DNA of 64,000 bases from Paenibacillus typhae (GTDB lineage: Bacteria; Bacillota; Bacilli; Paenibacillales; Paenibacillaceae): positions 168,856 to 232,855 of the forward strand of contig NZ_FNDX01000007.1 of the NCBI RefSeq assembly GCF_900099765.1, written 5' to 3'. Position 1 is the first letter of the stretch, and each line of letters begins with the position of its first letter. Under the pieces are notes generated by a model. It had not been told where the DNA came from. It searched no databases and saw only the letters and a program-made list of their open reading frames with translations. Below, in pieces: positions 19,099-27,013 of this stretch. Both the position numbers and the translations under genes were made by a program.

Positions 19099-19294
19099 TA
19101 ATAATACCTCCAAATTATTTGCTTTATTCCTCTAAAAGGTTTTAATCATATCCATATTCTTTCCCTGACAGTGTTATGACTTCCCCCCTCTCCTTTTATA
19201 TAAAGATAGCCAAATAGTACCACAAAATGACTAATATATGTATCATTTTTTATGATTTTTGACCGATAAATATATATGTTTTATGAGTGTTTTC

Positions 19295-19326
19295 TTGTCT
19301 ACACTTTATTAAAGAGGTGTAGACAA
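19295..19326 (+). promoter_or_regulatory. Inverted-repeat operator over the XRE gene start
   Basis: Perfect 10-bp arms TTGTCTACAC (19295-19304) and GTGTAGACAA (19317-19326), 12-bp spacer containing the ribosome-binding site. The second arm touches the ATG. A -35-like TTGACC lies at 19259. This fits autorepression by the encoded XRE protein (inference). Confidence 0.6.
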
Positions 19327-19664
19327 TGCCAGACGCTTTAAACAAGATTGGTAAACGCATAAGGGAAATTCGGAAAGCTCGTGGACTCTCACAAGAGGCG
19401 TTGGGAGAGAAATGTGGCTTTACCTTCTCATATATTGGTGGAATCGAAAGAGCTGAGAATAACGTATCCATTAAGAATTTAGAGAAGATAGCTAACGCTT
19501 TGAACGTAGAGTTATATGAATTCTTTATTGACCTAAAGGCTGAAAGGCAACTTTCTAAAAAGCTAGACGAATTTGATGATGTTCTTGATATGTTGCTATC
19601 ATTAGACAGTAAAGAATTGAAAAGAGCTAAGACAATATTGAAAGAAGTCTTTAAAAGTAACTGA
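19326..19664 (+). CDS. XRE-family transcriptional regulator, C-protein-like
   Basis: 112 aa. Residues 8-66 form a Cro/C1 helix-turn-helix (IGKRIREIRKARGLSQEALG, then FSYIGGIERAENNVSIKNLE), closest in style to controller (C) proteins of restriction-modification systems and similar XRE regulators. The C-terminus (70-112) is a charged helix, probably for dimerisation. It converges on the restriction endonuclease gene next door. Control of the R-M genes is possible but unproven; the only clear dyad is over its own start. Confidence 0.88.
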   Translation: MPDALNKIGKRIREIRKARGLSQEALGEKCGFTFSYIGGIERAENNVSIKNLEKIANALNVELYEFFIDLKAERQLSKKLDEFDDVLDMLLSLDSKELKRAKTILKEVFKSN

Positions 19665-19802
19665 TTAAACTAATGGTCAAATTGGAATTAAAAAGTACTT
19701 AATATAAAAATGATGCACCACCACCCACCCTTCTCTCCGAGAGGATATAGTGTTAAAAACTTTTGAGGTTCGAAGTTAATATTTTTAGTTAAAATATATA
19801 AT

Positions 19803-19825
19803 AAAAAAGCCTTCGGTTAGAAGGC
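19803..19825 (-). terminator. Terminator of the restriction endonuclease gene
   Basis: GCCTTC (19809-19814)/GAAGGC (19820-19825) hairpin followed by six T on the minus strand, 25 bp after the stop. Confidence 0.85.
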
Positions 19826-19850
19826 ATGTGATTAGTATACTAATGCAATT

Positions 19851-20795
19851 TCAAAAACCAATTCTAGTTTGCCATGCATCACTTGGTATTCCAACAAGTT
19901 GCGAGTCCCATTTTAGAGAACTCTCAATTCTCGAGCTTGCATTATGCACTCGCAAATTCACTTCCCATCCATTATCTAGTATAATATGCACTCTGTTTGG
20001 AAATCCCTTGTCACTACTTGATTGAATTTTAATATCAAGACATCTTTGAGGACTTCTTAATATTTTCCCTTTTCCAAGTCCGCCTCTCAAATTGAATGAA
20101 ATGATCTTTAACTCTTTTTCCTTGAAACTCGCTACTGCTTTGTAAAAATCTTTAGAGCCTATTAGATAATTCATGAAATGCGAAACAGCAGAGGAGCCCA
20201 TTGGAGAAGAAAATGTGTCGTCAAGCAACTTTTTTACAATTGTACATATGGGACGATATAGCAAAGAATCTTTTAACTGATCCCCCAACTGATCATATCT
20301 TTCAATCCTGTTAATTGAGCAGTATGTTCTAAAATCAGTGAAAATTTTATTTACGTCCTTCATAAATTGTTTTCCTGATGGAACACCTAACCATTTCTCA
20401 CCAATATCTATTCTATCACTTATTCTTTGATGTTTCACAGCTTCATGATTTGATTTAAGTGAAATACCCAACTCCTTATCAATTTCACCAAGTGCATTGA
20501 CTTTTTTGAATAGTATGTCTGAAACATCGGTAGACCCTACCTTACCCCTAACTCTCTCAACTGTTACCCCTGGGATAGTTAACCATGACTCACTAGTCTT
20601 TAAGAATTTCATCAGTTCGGTCGATGCGCTCACCATCTCATTTTGTTCTTTGGTGGTTAGCGAATGTAATTTATTTCTCCCTTCATTTTGCATCCAAGAA
20701 AGTGTATTAGTATGTACTTTAGTACCTAATACTTTATGCGCAACCAAAATATTAACATACTCAAAGCCATAACCTCTATCTGTATTTTTAGCCAC
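19851..20795 (-). CDS. HaeIII-family type II restriction endonuclease
   Basis: 314 aa from a GTG with GGAGGG upstream. Blocks match the HaeIII family as I recall it: RGYGFEYVNIL near the start, LGISLKSNHEAVKHQRIS then GEKWLGVPSG (about 121-155) in the catalytic region, FNLRGGLGKG (about 242-251), and DNGWEVNLRVHNAS then LVGIP at the C-terminus. The predicted target is GGCC. The matching cytosine methyltransferase lies upstream on the same strand, but a terminator between them implies that this gene has its own promoter. Confidence 0.85.
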   Translation of the reverse strand: MAKNTDRGYGFEYVNILVAHKVLGTKVHTNTLSWMQNEGRNKLHSLTTKEQNEMVSASTELMKFLKTSESWLTIPGVTVERVRGKVGSTDVSDILFKKVNALGEIDKELGISLKSNHEAVKHQRISDRIDIGEKWLGVPSGKQFMKDVNKIFTDFRTYCSINRIERYDQLGDQLKDSLLYRPICTIVKKLLDDTFSSPMGSSAVSHFMNYLIGSKDFYKAVASFKEKELKIISFNLRGGLGKGKILRSPQRCLDIKIQSSSDKGFPNRVHIILDNGWEVNLRVHNASSRIESSLKWDSQLVGIPSDAWQTRIGF

Positions 20796-20903
20796 AATAA
20801 TCCCTCCAGATGTCTTCTATCTGGATATATTCCACATAATAGTTCAAAGTCCTGCTTTAGATATTTGATTAAGAACTAGTTTCTTTTGTTATCGCTAAGT
20901 ACG

Positions 20904-20935
20904 AAAAAAAGAGTCGAAAGCATAACTTTCGACTC
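20904..20935 (-). terminator. Terminator between methyltransferase and endonuclease genes
   Basis: Perfect 10-bp stem GAGTCGAAAG (20911-20920)/CTTTCGACTC (20926-20935), then seven T on the minus strand. It isolates the methyltransferase transcript from the endonuclease gene. Confidence 0.9.
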
Positions 20936-20948
20936 ATGTTAATTGATT

Positions 20949-22205
20949 TTAAACCAAGCTTAAACTAATATTATCGGTACCCTTTGCTTCATTTAGATTA
21001 TTTATTACCCAATCTGCAATAGGTTGTGCTATCGCTCTGGCTAATAATACAGGGACCGCATTCCCGATTTGCTTATAAATCAAGTCTAATTTAGCACTTT
21101 CATTTATGGGTTTCTCACTCGTCTTAAAGGAGTACCAATCTGGGAATGTCTGAATACGAGCTATTTCCTTTACAGATAATCTTCTATTCAAGTCTTCCAT
21201 ACCAGGTAATTCCCACTTATCTTTACTCAATTTAACCATTTTAGGACCACTAGGATGTAATGGAGCTTGTCTTCCTGAAGCTTGTATTGTAAAGCTCTGA
21301 TCAGTCCATTCTTTCTTTCGGTTTCTTGATAAATACATACTTGAGAATGAACCAGTGAAGTAAGGACCAGGATTCTCAGATAAATCACCAATTGCATCTT
21401 TAAGCGTAACGTATGGCAGCTTACCACTTCCATGTGTAGGTTCAGGAAACACATATTTATAATTAATATCAACTCGCGTTCCCACGAGGATAACTCTTTG
21501 TCTTGTTTGCGGTGCGCCATAATCCCTAGCATTGAGTAATTTATGAGTCACATTATATCCAGCTGAGGAAAAATCCTCAATTATTTGTTTAATAACCTCT
21601 CCATTACCAAGTGTAAGCATCCCTTTTACATTTTCCGCTACAAAAAAAGCAGGCTTAGTTTGCATAAGGCATCTTATGAAATGTATATAAAGAAAGTTTC
21701 TTTCATCATCTATCAATCTAGGACCCGCTTCTGAAAATCCAGGACATGGAAACCCACCAATTACGATATCAGACTTAGGAAATCTCTTAACTTTTCGAAT
21801 ATCCTTCCTATGCTGAATAATTCCTACAGGAGAATTCGCTCTATAGGTGTCGTTTGCTTCTTCAAAAAGATCATTTGTATAAATAGTATGAAAAATACTC
21901 TCTTTCCTAATTTCATTGTAAGTTTCTTTTGATTTATAAGCTCTTAGAGCTCTCTCTTTTCCAATACTCGCATATAAACCTGCTAATTCGAATCCTAAAT
22001 CAAGTCCTCCGCAACCCGAGAATAAACTAACCAAATTCATTTTATCATCTTTGTAGTCTAGGTACTCATAAAACAAATCATCTTCATCATTGATAATGTG
22101 ATTACTTTCTTGATATATTTTTTCAATAAGAATTTTCTTTACTTCATCTTTACTCATATTAGGTGCAGGTTTTGCTTTACCCCGCCCTCTTGATATCACT
22201 TCCAT
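20949..22205 (-). CDS. DNA cytosine-5 methyltransferase, predicted GGCC-specific
   Basis: 418 aa from the ATG at 22205, preceded by GGGAGATGGGG; a GTG at 22250 would add 15 residues. C5-methyltransferase motifs in order: I (LVSLFSGCGGLDLGFE), IV (GGFPCPGFSEAG, catalytic Cys154), VI (ENVKG), VIII (QTRQRVILVG), IX (RRLSVKEIARIQTFP), X (IGNAVP). The target-recognition region contains SRNRKKEW, FTIQASGRQAPLHP and KLSK, close to what I recall for M.HaeIII. It should protect GGCC from the partner endonuclease. An N-terminal extension of about 55 residues is unusual. Confidence 0.92.
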   Translation of the reverse strand: MEVISRGRGKAKPAPNMSKDEVKKILIEKIYQESNHIINDEDDLFYEYLDYKDDKMNLVSLFSGCGGLDLGFELAGLYASIGKERALRAYKSKETYNEIRKESIFHTIYTNDLFEEANDTYRANSPVGIIQHRKDIRKVKRFPKSDIVIGGFPCPGFSEAGPRLIDDERNFLYIHFIRCLMQTKPAFFVAENVKGMLTLGNGEVIKQIIEDFSSAGYNVTHKLLNARDYGAPQTRQRVILVGTRVDINYKYVFPEPTHGSGKLPYVTLKDAIGDLSENPGPYFTGSFSSMYLSRNRKKEWTDQSFTIQASGRQAPLHPSGPKMVKLSKDKWELPGMEDLNRRLSVKEIARIQTFPDWYSFKTSEKPINESAKLDLIYKQIGNAVPVLLARAIAQPIADWVINNLNEAKGTDNISLSLV

Positions 22206-22428
22206 TTTTCCCCATCTCCCATATAAACTAAATGAATATTTGTATGTCACAAATTAATTCGACACTATTCTTTAAAATCCTTTAATCCCTTCAAAAAAAC
22301 CGTACATACGTTCCTGAATCATTATTAAACCAGTAGTTAAAACTTATAATACTATATTGAAATATAATAAGTACAGTGTACTTAAATTTACTTTTTTAGG
22401 TAACATGGAATAAAAACTTTTAACCTCG

Positions 22429-23040
22429 TTATAAATCCATTGTCTTTTCATAATCACTCACTCTTCTATAGAACGTGTTAGGCTTCATCTTAACTTTTCT
22501 CATGGCTTCAACAGCTTTAATTTCACCCTTTTTCCATTTAAAATATACTTCTATAAATTCACCATTAATTTCTTGCCTAGGTCTTCCAAATTTTATTCCT
22601 TGGCTAATAGCTACTTCGATTCCTTCCGCTTGTCTTTGCTTAGACTTCTTCCGTTCTTGCTCCGCTACATAACTAAGTAAGCTTAAAAATTGATCTTCCA
22701 TTAGTCGTCCCAAGTCACCCATAGTTTTAAATTTACGACTATCAAAAAGCGTTTCATTCTCAAGCACAACAATATCCGCATTTACTTCACGTGTAATGTA
22801 TTTCCATTCCCGAATGATTCCTTCGTAGTCCCTTCCTAACCTATCCAATGCGTCTATGTATATAAGATCGCCCTCACGGATCACAAGCCGCAACGCTTGA
22901 TATTGAGGTCGGTCAAAATCTTTACCACTTGCCTTATCAACGAATGTATACCGCTCCTCAATACCTAACTCCTTCATCTTATTAATTTGACGTTGGGTGT
23001 TTTGGTCTTTGGTGGATACTCGGACGTAGCCAATCTTCAT
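22429..23040 (-). CDS. Small serine recombinase (resolvase/invertase family)
   Basis: 203 aa. The catalytic domain starts MKIGYVRVSTKDQNTQRQ with nucleophile Ser9 and has DALDRLGRDY and the LSLLSYVAEQER E-helix. A short C-terminal helix-turn-helix (GEIKAVEAMRKVKMKPNTFYRR) binds DNA. Good ribosome-binding site (AAGGAGGATG region). It may resolve multimers of the excised element or invert a segment; no inverted-orientation cassette is obvious. It has its own promoter with a dyad at the transcription start. Confidence 0.92.
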   Translation of the reverse strand: MKIGYVRVSTKDQNTQRQINKMKELGIEERYTFVDKASGKDFDRPQYQALRLVIREGDLIYIDALDRLGRDYEGIIREWKYITREVNADIVVLENETLFDSRKFKTMGDLGRLMEDQFLSLLSYVAEQERKKSKQRQAEGIEVAISQGIKFGRPRQEINGEFIEVYFKWKKGEIKAVEAMRKVKMKPNTFYRRVSDYEKTMDL

Positions 23041-23053
23041 TTCATCATCCTCC

Positions 23054-23104
23054 TTGACATAAGTTGCATGTCAAAAAGTATACCATATCAATGAAATGTT
23101 TCAA
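23054..23104 (-). promoter_or_regulatory. Promoter and operator-like dyad of the serine recombinase gene
   Basis: Minus-strand TTGAAA (23104-23099), 16-bp spacer, TATACT (23082-23077). Just downstream, TTGACAT (23054-23060)/ATGTCAA (23068-23074) forms a 7-bp dyad over the expected start of transcription. The rest of the gap up to 23333 holds no recognised feature. Confidence 0.55.
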
Positions 23105-23333
23105 ATGTTGTTTTTATATGTTTTGAAACACTTCTGAATAGTAATGCAAGACGGTTCAAAAAGTATGCTTTATGACACGCTAAAATCATAAGCAAGGACA
23201 CCTTTACAAAAGCGAAGTCAACTTCGTATTCTCATATGAATCCACATCGTATCTAAACACAGTGAGACCAACTAGGCAAATTACAAGACAACTTGTAAAT
23301 TTTTATGCATTTTTTTCGAATTTAATATGCACA

Positions 23334-23363
23334 AATAAAAAAAGCCTTATCTATCAAGGCTTT
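23334..23363 (-). terminator. Terminator of the DUF4062 gene
   Basis: AAAGCCTT (23341-23348)/AAGGCTTT (23356-23363) hairpin with seven T following on the minus strand; could also work on the plus strand. It lies about 105 bp below the stop, with nothing else visible in between. Confidence 0.8.
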
Positions 23364-23468
23364 TACCTTTACACTCATCTTATGAATAACATTAATCGCG
23401 GAGTAGAAGACATATTTCCAAATAAAACAGCTTGCTAATATCATTTATTCAATTTTACTAATAATTGT

Positions 23469-24422
23469 TTACAATAAAATATTCCTTTTAGATAGTTCCA
23501 CTTTAATTTTCGCTAAAAATTTCAACCCTGCTTGTGTTGTTTGGATTCTTTTACTAGCACGCTTCTCCAAAAGTCCAAAAGGGATAAGCTGCGGGGCGAC
23601 ATCATAATATAGTACCATTTTGTCATCATCTGGACTATTACTTTCAAGACCTATTGTAAAATAATTGGAAAAGACCATGAAATACAATAATAAACTAGCT
23701 TCACCATTATCTGGTTTATTCGGAAACAAGGTTACATCTACTTTAATTTTAATAGATGATAATGCATCTTTTAGCTCCTCATACTCCCATTCACCAATCA
23801 TTACTTTCGTTTTCTGTTGCTGCTTGTTTCCCTTATTTAAATCATCTTTTAATTTTGTATTTTCTTCTAACAACGCCTCATTTTCTCTACGTAACTCCTC
23901 AGTACTAACTATAACACCAGCCTTGACCCACCCTAATAATTCATAATCTGACTCAAATTCTTTTAAAGATTCAGTTGTTACTTGTCTTATATCCTTTACG
24001 TCTTCATAGAACTTACAAATGTTACTCAGCACAACTTTCTTAAAATCTTGATATTCGTTATAATGCTCATATTCCCTATTTTTAGGGTCTTCTTTGGTCT
24101 TCTCATCAAGCTTCTTTTCAGTTATAACAATTGCAAATCTACGCTTACCCATTTCACCAGCATAGTCATATTCCCAGTGCGTGTAGCTCTTGCCTGATTC
24201 TTCGTCCATGCTTCCATAGCGCCCACCCAGGAGAAGCATGTACACATCAGATTCTTGTATCCACTTCTGAATAGTCACCTTCTGAGACTTGTCACCAGAC
24301 TTAAACAACTCCATACCAGCAGGAATATGACCAGCATTTAGAACCGCTGAGACAGCCGCTTGTCGTTCCTCAATCATGTCAGCATATGTAGACGATATAA
24401 AAACCTGCAGCTTCTTCTTCAT
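23469..24422 (-). CDS. DUF4062 domain protein, possible defence gene
   Basis: 317 aa. The N-terminal half (2-105) is a DUF4062 domain: KLQVFISSTYADMIEERQAA, GMELFKSGD, SDVYMLLLGGRYG and SYTHWEYDYA, a TIR-like fold. A coiled coil (about 178-200, ELRRENEALLEENTKLKDDL) connects to a C-terminal domain of about 110 residues that I do not recognise. DUF4062 proteins often sit in defence islands, sometimes with NTPase partners; none is next to it here. The ribosome-binding site AAAGGGGAG is strong. Placement beside an R-M system supports, but does not prove, an antiphage role. Confidence 0.82.
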   Translation of the reverse strand: MKKKLQVFISSTYADMIEERQAAVSAVLNAGHIPAGMELFKSGDKSQKVTIQKWIQESDVYMLLLGGRYGSMDEESGKSYTHWEYDYAGEMGKRRFAIVITEKKLDEKTKEDPKNREYEHYNEYQDFKKVVLSNICKFYEDVKDIRQVTTESLKEFESDYELLGWVKAGVIVSTEELRRENEALLEENTKLKDDLNKGNKQQQKTKVMIGEWEYEELKDALSSIKIKVDVTLFPNKPDNGEASLLLYFMVFSNYFTIGLESNSPDDDKMVLYYDVAPQLIPFGLLEKRASKRIQTTQAGLKFLAKIKVELSKRNILL

Positions 24423-24494
24423 ATATGCTCCCCTTTGAATGATATCACCTATTTATTATACAACAAATAACAATTCCCGCCTTAGTTTGCATTG

Positions 24495-24518
24495 TAGATA
24501 AAACCCGAATTTTATCTA
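24495..24518. promoter_or_regulatory. 9-bp perfect inverted repeat upstream of DUF4062 gene
   Basis: TAGATAAAA (24495-24503), CCCGAA, TTTTATCTA (24510-24518), 73 bp before the DUF4062 start. It could be an operator or a leader hairpin. Its AGATAAAACCCG is one of three similar direct copies in the gap. Confidence 0.45.
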
Positions 24519-24750
24519 TTCATCTGCAGCTCTTAATCCCTTATTGTTCGCTGGATTTGATTTTACAGGGAAACTTATCTTTCCGTTTGTCAAAACCCTT
24601 ACAAAAGTTGATGACTCCCGTATTGTTGGTTTAACGTAAAAGCGTTATATTATATGACTGATTTCTCTGAAAATTCTAGAACATTGAGAAATTCAATAGG
24701 TAATACTGCTTTCTTTTCATAAGAAATAGAACATAATTATCGTTGACGCA

Positions 24751-25076
24751 TAGGAGCGAAAACGTTACGGCAAATGTCGGAGGATTTAATCGTTAAAGAA
24801 TCTGAGTGATCCCTTCGAGGTTCATTTATACGGAGCTATTGTAGTACATATTTGAAAAATCGAAGCCGCGCTAAATTGTAGTGCCCAGGGGGTCTCACAG
24901 ATAAAAACCGATTATTTTGGTTTTAAGTCACCCCCCTTGGGTGTCGCATAATTAGGGTTCTACGACATGACGAGATAAAACCGGCTATGTTGCCCAAAAT
25001 GAAGCATTATGAATGCTAGGTCGTAACCACGTTAAAATCACGACAATTCATTTTTTTGAAATTTTATCGCTCCTAC
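24751..25076. other. Structured non-coding region, possible RNA gene or replication/recombination site
   Basis: No ORF. Ends are an inverted pair TAGGAGCGA with an A-rich extension (24751 and 25076). Inside are a nested hairpin CCCAGGGGGT (24884-24893)/ACCCCCCTTGGG (24930-24941) around AAAACC/GGTTTT (24904-24909, 24919-24924), a hairpin AGCATTATGAATGCT (25003-25017), and TGTCG-type elements in two inverted pairs (24942-24967, 25019-25045). GTCGT at 25020 can pair either with TACGAC at 24961 or ACGAC at 25040. Near-identical AGATAAAA(A)CCG copies occur at 24496, 24899 and 24973. Candidates are an origin with iterons, resolvase subsites or a structured RNA. Confidence 0.5.
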
Positions 25077-25197
25077 TTATATTCACTTCAATTTTTTGTT
25101 AACGGAGTTCTATAACAACGATCGCCGGATGCAACACCACTATTTTTCAATTTCAACCATAATTCATTCCTAACCTATCTCTCGAAAACGCTCTTCA

Positions 25198-25413
25198 CTA
25201 ATCAACTTCCTCTAATTGCATCAACACCGAAATATCATTTATCTCCAACGCAGCCGCTATCCGCTCCAAAATCCCCATATTCAACTCCTTCAATTTGTTG
25301 TTACATAGATTTGATATCTTAGCTTGTGCCACTCCTGACAACTCAGACAATTGCATCTGAGTCATTTTTCTCTCTTTGAGTATTGTTCCAAGCTTAATAT
25401 GTATTTTCCGCAC
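25198..25413 (-). CDS. Small XRE-family regulator
   Basis: 71 aa from a GTG with GGAGGG at 7 nt. It is a Cro/C1 helix-turn-helix and nothing more (LGTILKERKMTQMQLSELSG, then QAKISNLCNNKLKELNMGIL). It is divergent from the gene at 25562, and the shared gap contains its promoter and a dyad, the layout of a phage-type repressor switch. Which promoter it represses is inference. Confidence 0.88.
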   Translation of the reverse strand: MRKIHIKLGTILKERKMTQMQLSELSGVAQAKISNLCNNKLKELNMGILERIAAALEINDISVLMQLEEVD

Positions 25414-25461
25414 TACTATCCCTCCAAAATTATAGTTGACTTTATAACGATATCGGTATAA

Positions 25462-25505
25462 GCTGCATTGCAGCCCGAGTATAACATTTAATATAAAATA
25501 TTCAA
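25462..25505 (-). promoter_or_regulatory. Promoter and dyad of the small XRE gene
   Basis: Minus-strand TTGAAT (25505-25500), 16-bp spacer, TATACT (25483-25478), then the dyad GCTGC-ATT-GCAGC (25462-25474) at the expected transcription start. Probably an autoregulatory operator. Confidence 0.55.
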
Positions 25506-25561
25506 AATAAAGGTAAAAAATATTTTATACCGGCTAACCACACTATATTGGAGGAATTGAA

Positions 25562-25876
25562 TTGATTAACAATGAAGCAATGACAAAGATGACGCTCAAA
25601 TACTATAGCCCTAATACTGCTTATGCATACGAAGGAGCTGGCGAGCTTACATGCCACAATGAATCTTGGATCATGGCTAAGAAGCTAACTATCACATTCG
25701 ATAAACAGGAAGCGGTACAATACGATAATTATCGTTTGGCGAGTAGCAAAGAGCTTTTATGGTGGCTTGGTGCAAGTGATTGTGAGATGCCGAAGATAAT
25801 AGAATGTGCAGATGGACTCTTTCAATGGATCGAGCCTGGATATGACATTGTTGAGAGTGTGTTGTTTAAAATATAA
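25562..25876 (+). CDS. Hypothetical 104-aa protein
   Basis: A TTG-initiated ORF with GGAGG 7 nt upstream (25550-25554). The product is mixed polar and aromatic (SKELLWWLGASDCEMPKI, then FQWIEPGYDIVESVLF), with no membrane segment or known motif. Divergent from the small XRE repressor, so it may be the gene that repressor controls. No function assigned. Confidence 0.7.
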   Translation: MINNEAMTKMTLKYYSPNTAYAYEGAGELTCHNESWIMAKKLTITFDKQEAVQYDNYRLASSKELLWWLGASDCEMPKIIECADGLFQWIEPGYDIVESVLFKI

Positions 25877-25888
25877 CCCAAACGACAA

Positions 25889-25925
25889 ATAGCCCACTCC
25901 ATATGTTACAGTATGATTGGGCTAT
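25889..25925. terminator. Shared hairpin between convergent genes
   Basis: ATAGCCCA (25889-25896)/TGGGCTAT (25918-25925), a perfect 8-bp stem with long loop between the plus-strand 104-aa gene and the minus-strand rha-like pseudogene. There is no T-run, so strength is doubtful. Confidence 0.4.
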
Positions 25926-25928
25926 CCT

Positions 25929-26245
25929 TCATGTATGCTCAAGCCTATCACGCATACGATTAAACTCTCTGATATAACTCTCCTTAAACATAGCAGCATC
26001 CTTACCTGTGTAGCCCATGACAAGGAGAAGCCATCCTGTGTAATGTAGCACTTCGGCATTTCCTTGTTTTGTTTACTAAAATAAGAGGATAACGCAAAAT
26101 TGCGTTCTCTAAATTCCTCACTACATTCAAGGGATTTGATACTACGTATTACATCTGCATGTCTTTTCCCAAACACTTCCGCTATCTTCAAACTATCCGT
26201 TACTGCTTTGCCTTCTTGCTTGATTACCAATTGAACACTTTCCAT
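25929..26245 (-). pseudogene. Frameshifted Rha-family phage regulatory gene
   Basis: The N-terminal frame gives AVTDSLKIAEVFGKRHADVI and CYITQDGFS, typical of Rha proteins. The rest of the family signature continues in another frame, LVMGYTGKDAAMFKESYI then REFNRMRDRLEHT, ending at the TGA 25931-25929. The break is at about 26021-26027, where one or four bases appear lost. In the unshifted frame the protein runs into an unrelated tail and stops at 25922. Rha proteins are phage lysogeny regulators; this copy should be inactive unless the shift is programmed or an assembly error. Confidence 0.85.
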
Positions 26246-26296
26246 CAGTATCAACACAGAAATATTATCCAGTGTATTCTCTTACAATGAACACAA

Positions 26297-26450
26297 ACAA
26301 TTGATAATGAACCATGGTTTGTGTTGAATGATGTGTGTAAGGTGTTGGGATTGGCAATCCAAGTGATGTAAAAGCTAGACTTGACGCTAATGTGGTTTCA
26401 AACCACACCATCCCCGATTCTAATGTGGTTATGTTATCGCTTCTCTGGAA
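26297..26450 (+). pseudogene. Bro-N antirepressor remnant
   Basis: Plus-strand translation gives TIDNEPWFVLNDVCKVLG from 26297, then after a one-base frame change near 26350, IGNPSDVKARLDANVVSN and HTIPDSNVVM. Together these match the conserved core of the phage Bro-N domain (EPWFV.NDVC..LGI.NPS...RLD...V...PDS). The start codon and the rest of the gene are gone. It lies head-to-head with the decayed rha-like gene. Confidence 0.8.
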
Positions 26451-26463
26451 TATGCAAATTAAA

Positions 26464-26859
26464 CTAATCTGCTACAATCAGTCCACTCTTCCACAACGCA
26501 AGTACAACATCCATTTGGGAGTTATGTGATTTCTTTACGTCTTTCATCACTTCTTTCCATAATACATTTCTATCACTTGCTAATTCCGGATTAGCTTTCA
26601 GCAGCTTTACAGCTTGAACGGCGTATGCCTTGTTTAAGCTATCCGATCTATACGTATAATTCCCCTTTGGAATGCCTCTGACTAATCCATCTTCACACAA
26701 ACCAAGAAATGCATTCTTGGGGCATCCTTTACGTTGTGTCCAAGTTCCTTCAACAAATACGTCTGAAGCAGCCGCATTCCAAGCAGTAAGCGGTTCAGAC
26801 TGTTCAACCATACTTAGCAACTCCACAGCCTTAATTGTGACAACTCCATACTTGTTCAT
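26464..26859 (-). CDS. DUF6979-like small protein
   Basis: 131 aa from the ATG at 26859, chosen because GAGGGGAG lies 7 nt upstream; the ORF is open 45 bp further. The sequence GCPKNAFLGLCEDGLVRGIP and the N-terminal MNKYGVVTIKAVELL match what I recall of the DUF6979 family of small cytoplasmic proteins. Function unknown. It is driven by the leftward half of the palindromic promoter at 26947-26988, shared with the ribbon-helix-helix-like gene on the other strand. Confidence 0.75.
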   Translation of the reverse strand: MNKYGVVTIKAVELLSMVEQSEPLTAWNAAASDVFVEGTWTQRKGCPKNAFLGLCEDGLVRGIPKGNYTYRSDSLNKAYAVQAVKLLKANPELASDRNVLWKEVMKDVKKSHNSQMDVVLALWKSGLIVAD

Positions 26860-26946
26860 ATATGGCTCCCCTCGAATTCTGATAATATATGTGATTTCAA
26901 GCACTCCAAGTTAATACATGTAATATAATATTTTATTTTTTATATA

Positions 26947-26988
26947 TTATTGACTAATTGTAATACGTGTAATACAATTAGTCAATAA
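26947..26988. promoter_or_regulatory. Palindromic bidirectional sigma-A promoter
   Basis: Perfect 16-bp arms (26947-26962, 26973-26988), 10-bp spacer. Plus strand: TTGACT 26950-26955, 17 bp, TACAAT 26973-26978. Minus strand reads the same: TTGACT 26985-26980, 17 bp, TACAAT 26962-26957. The two promoters occupy the same bases and point to the genes at 27014 (+) and 26859 (-). A related repeat, TAATACATGTAATATAAT, lies just to the left at about 26913-26930. Confidence 0.8.
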
Positions 26989-27013
26989 CCTAAACACGAA
27001 AGAAGGAAATAAA

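Noticed and set aside
26391..26407. TGTGGTTTCAAACCACA, a 17-bp palindrome that looks like an operator
   Set aside because: It lies inside the Bro-N remnant and encodes part of its conserved NVVSNHT segment, so the symmetry is more likely a coding coincidence.
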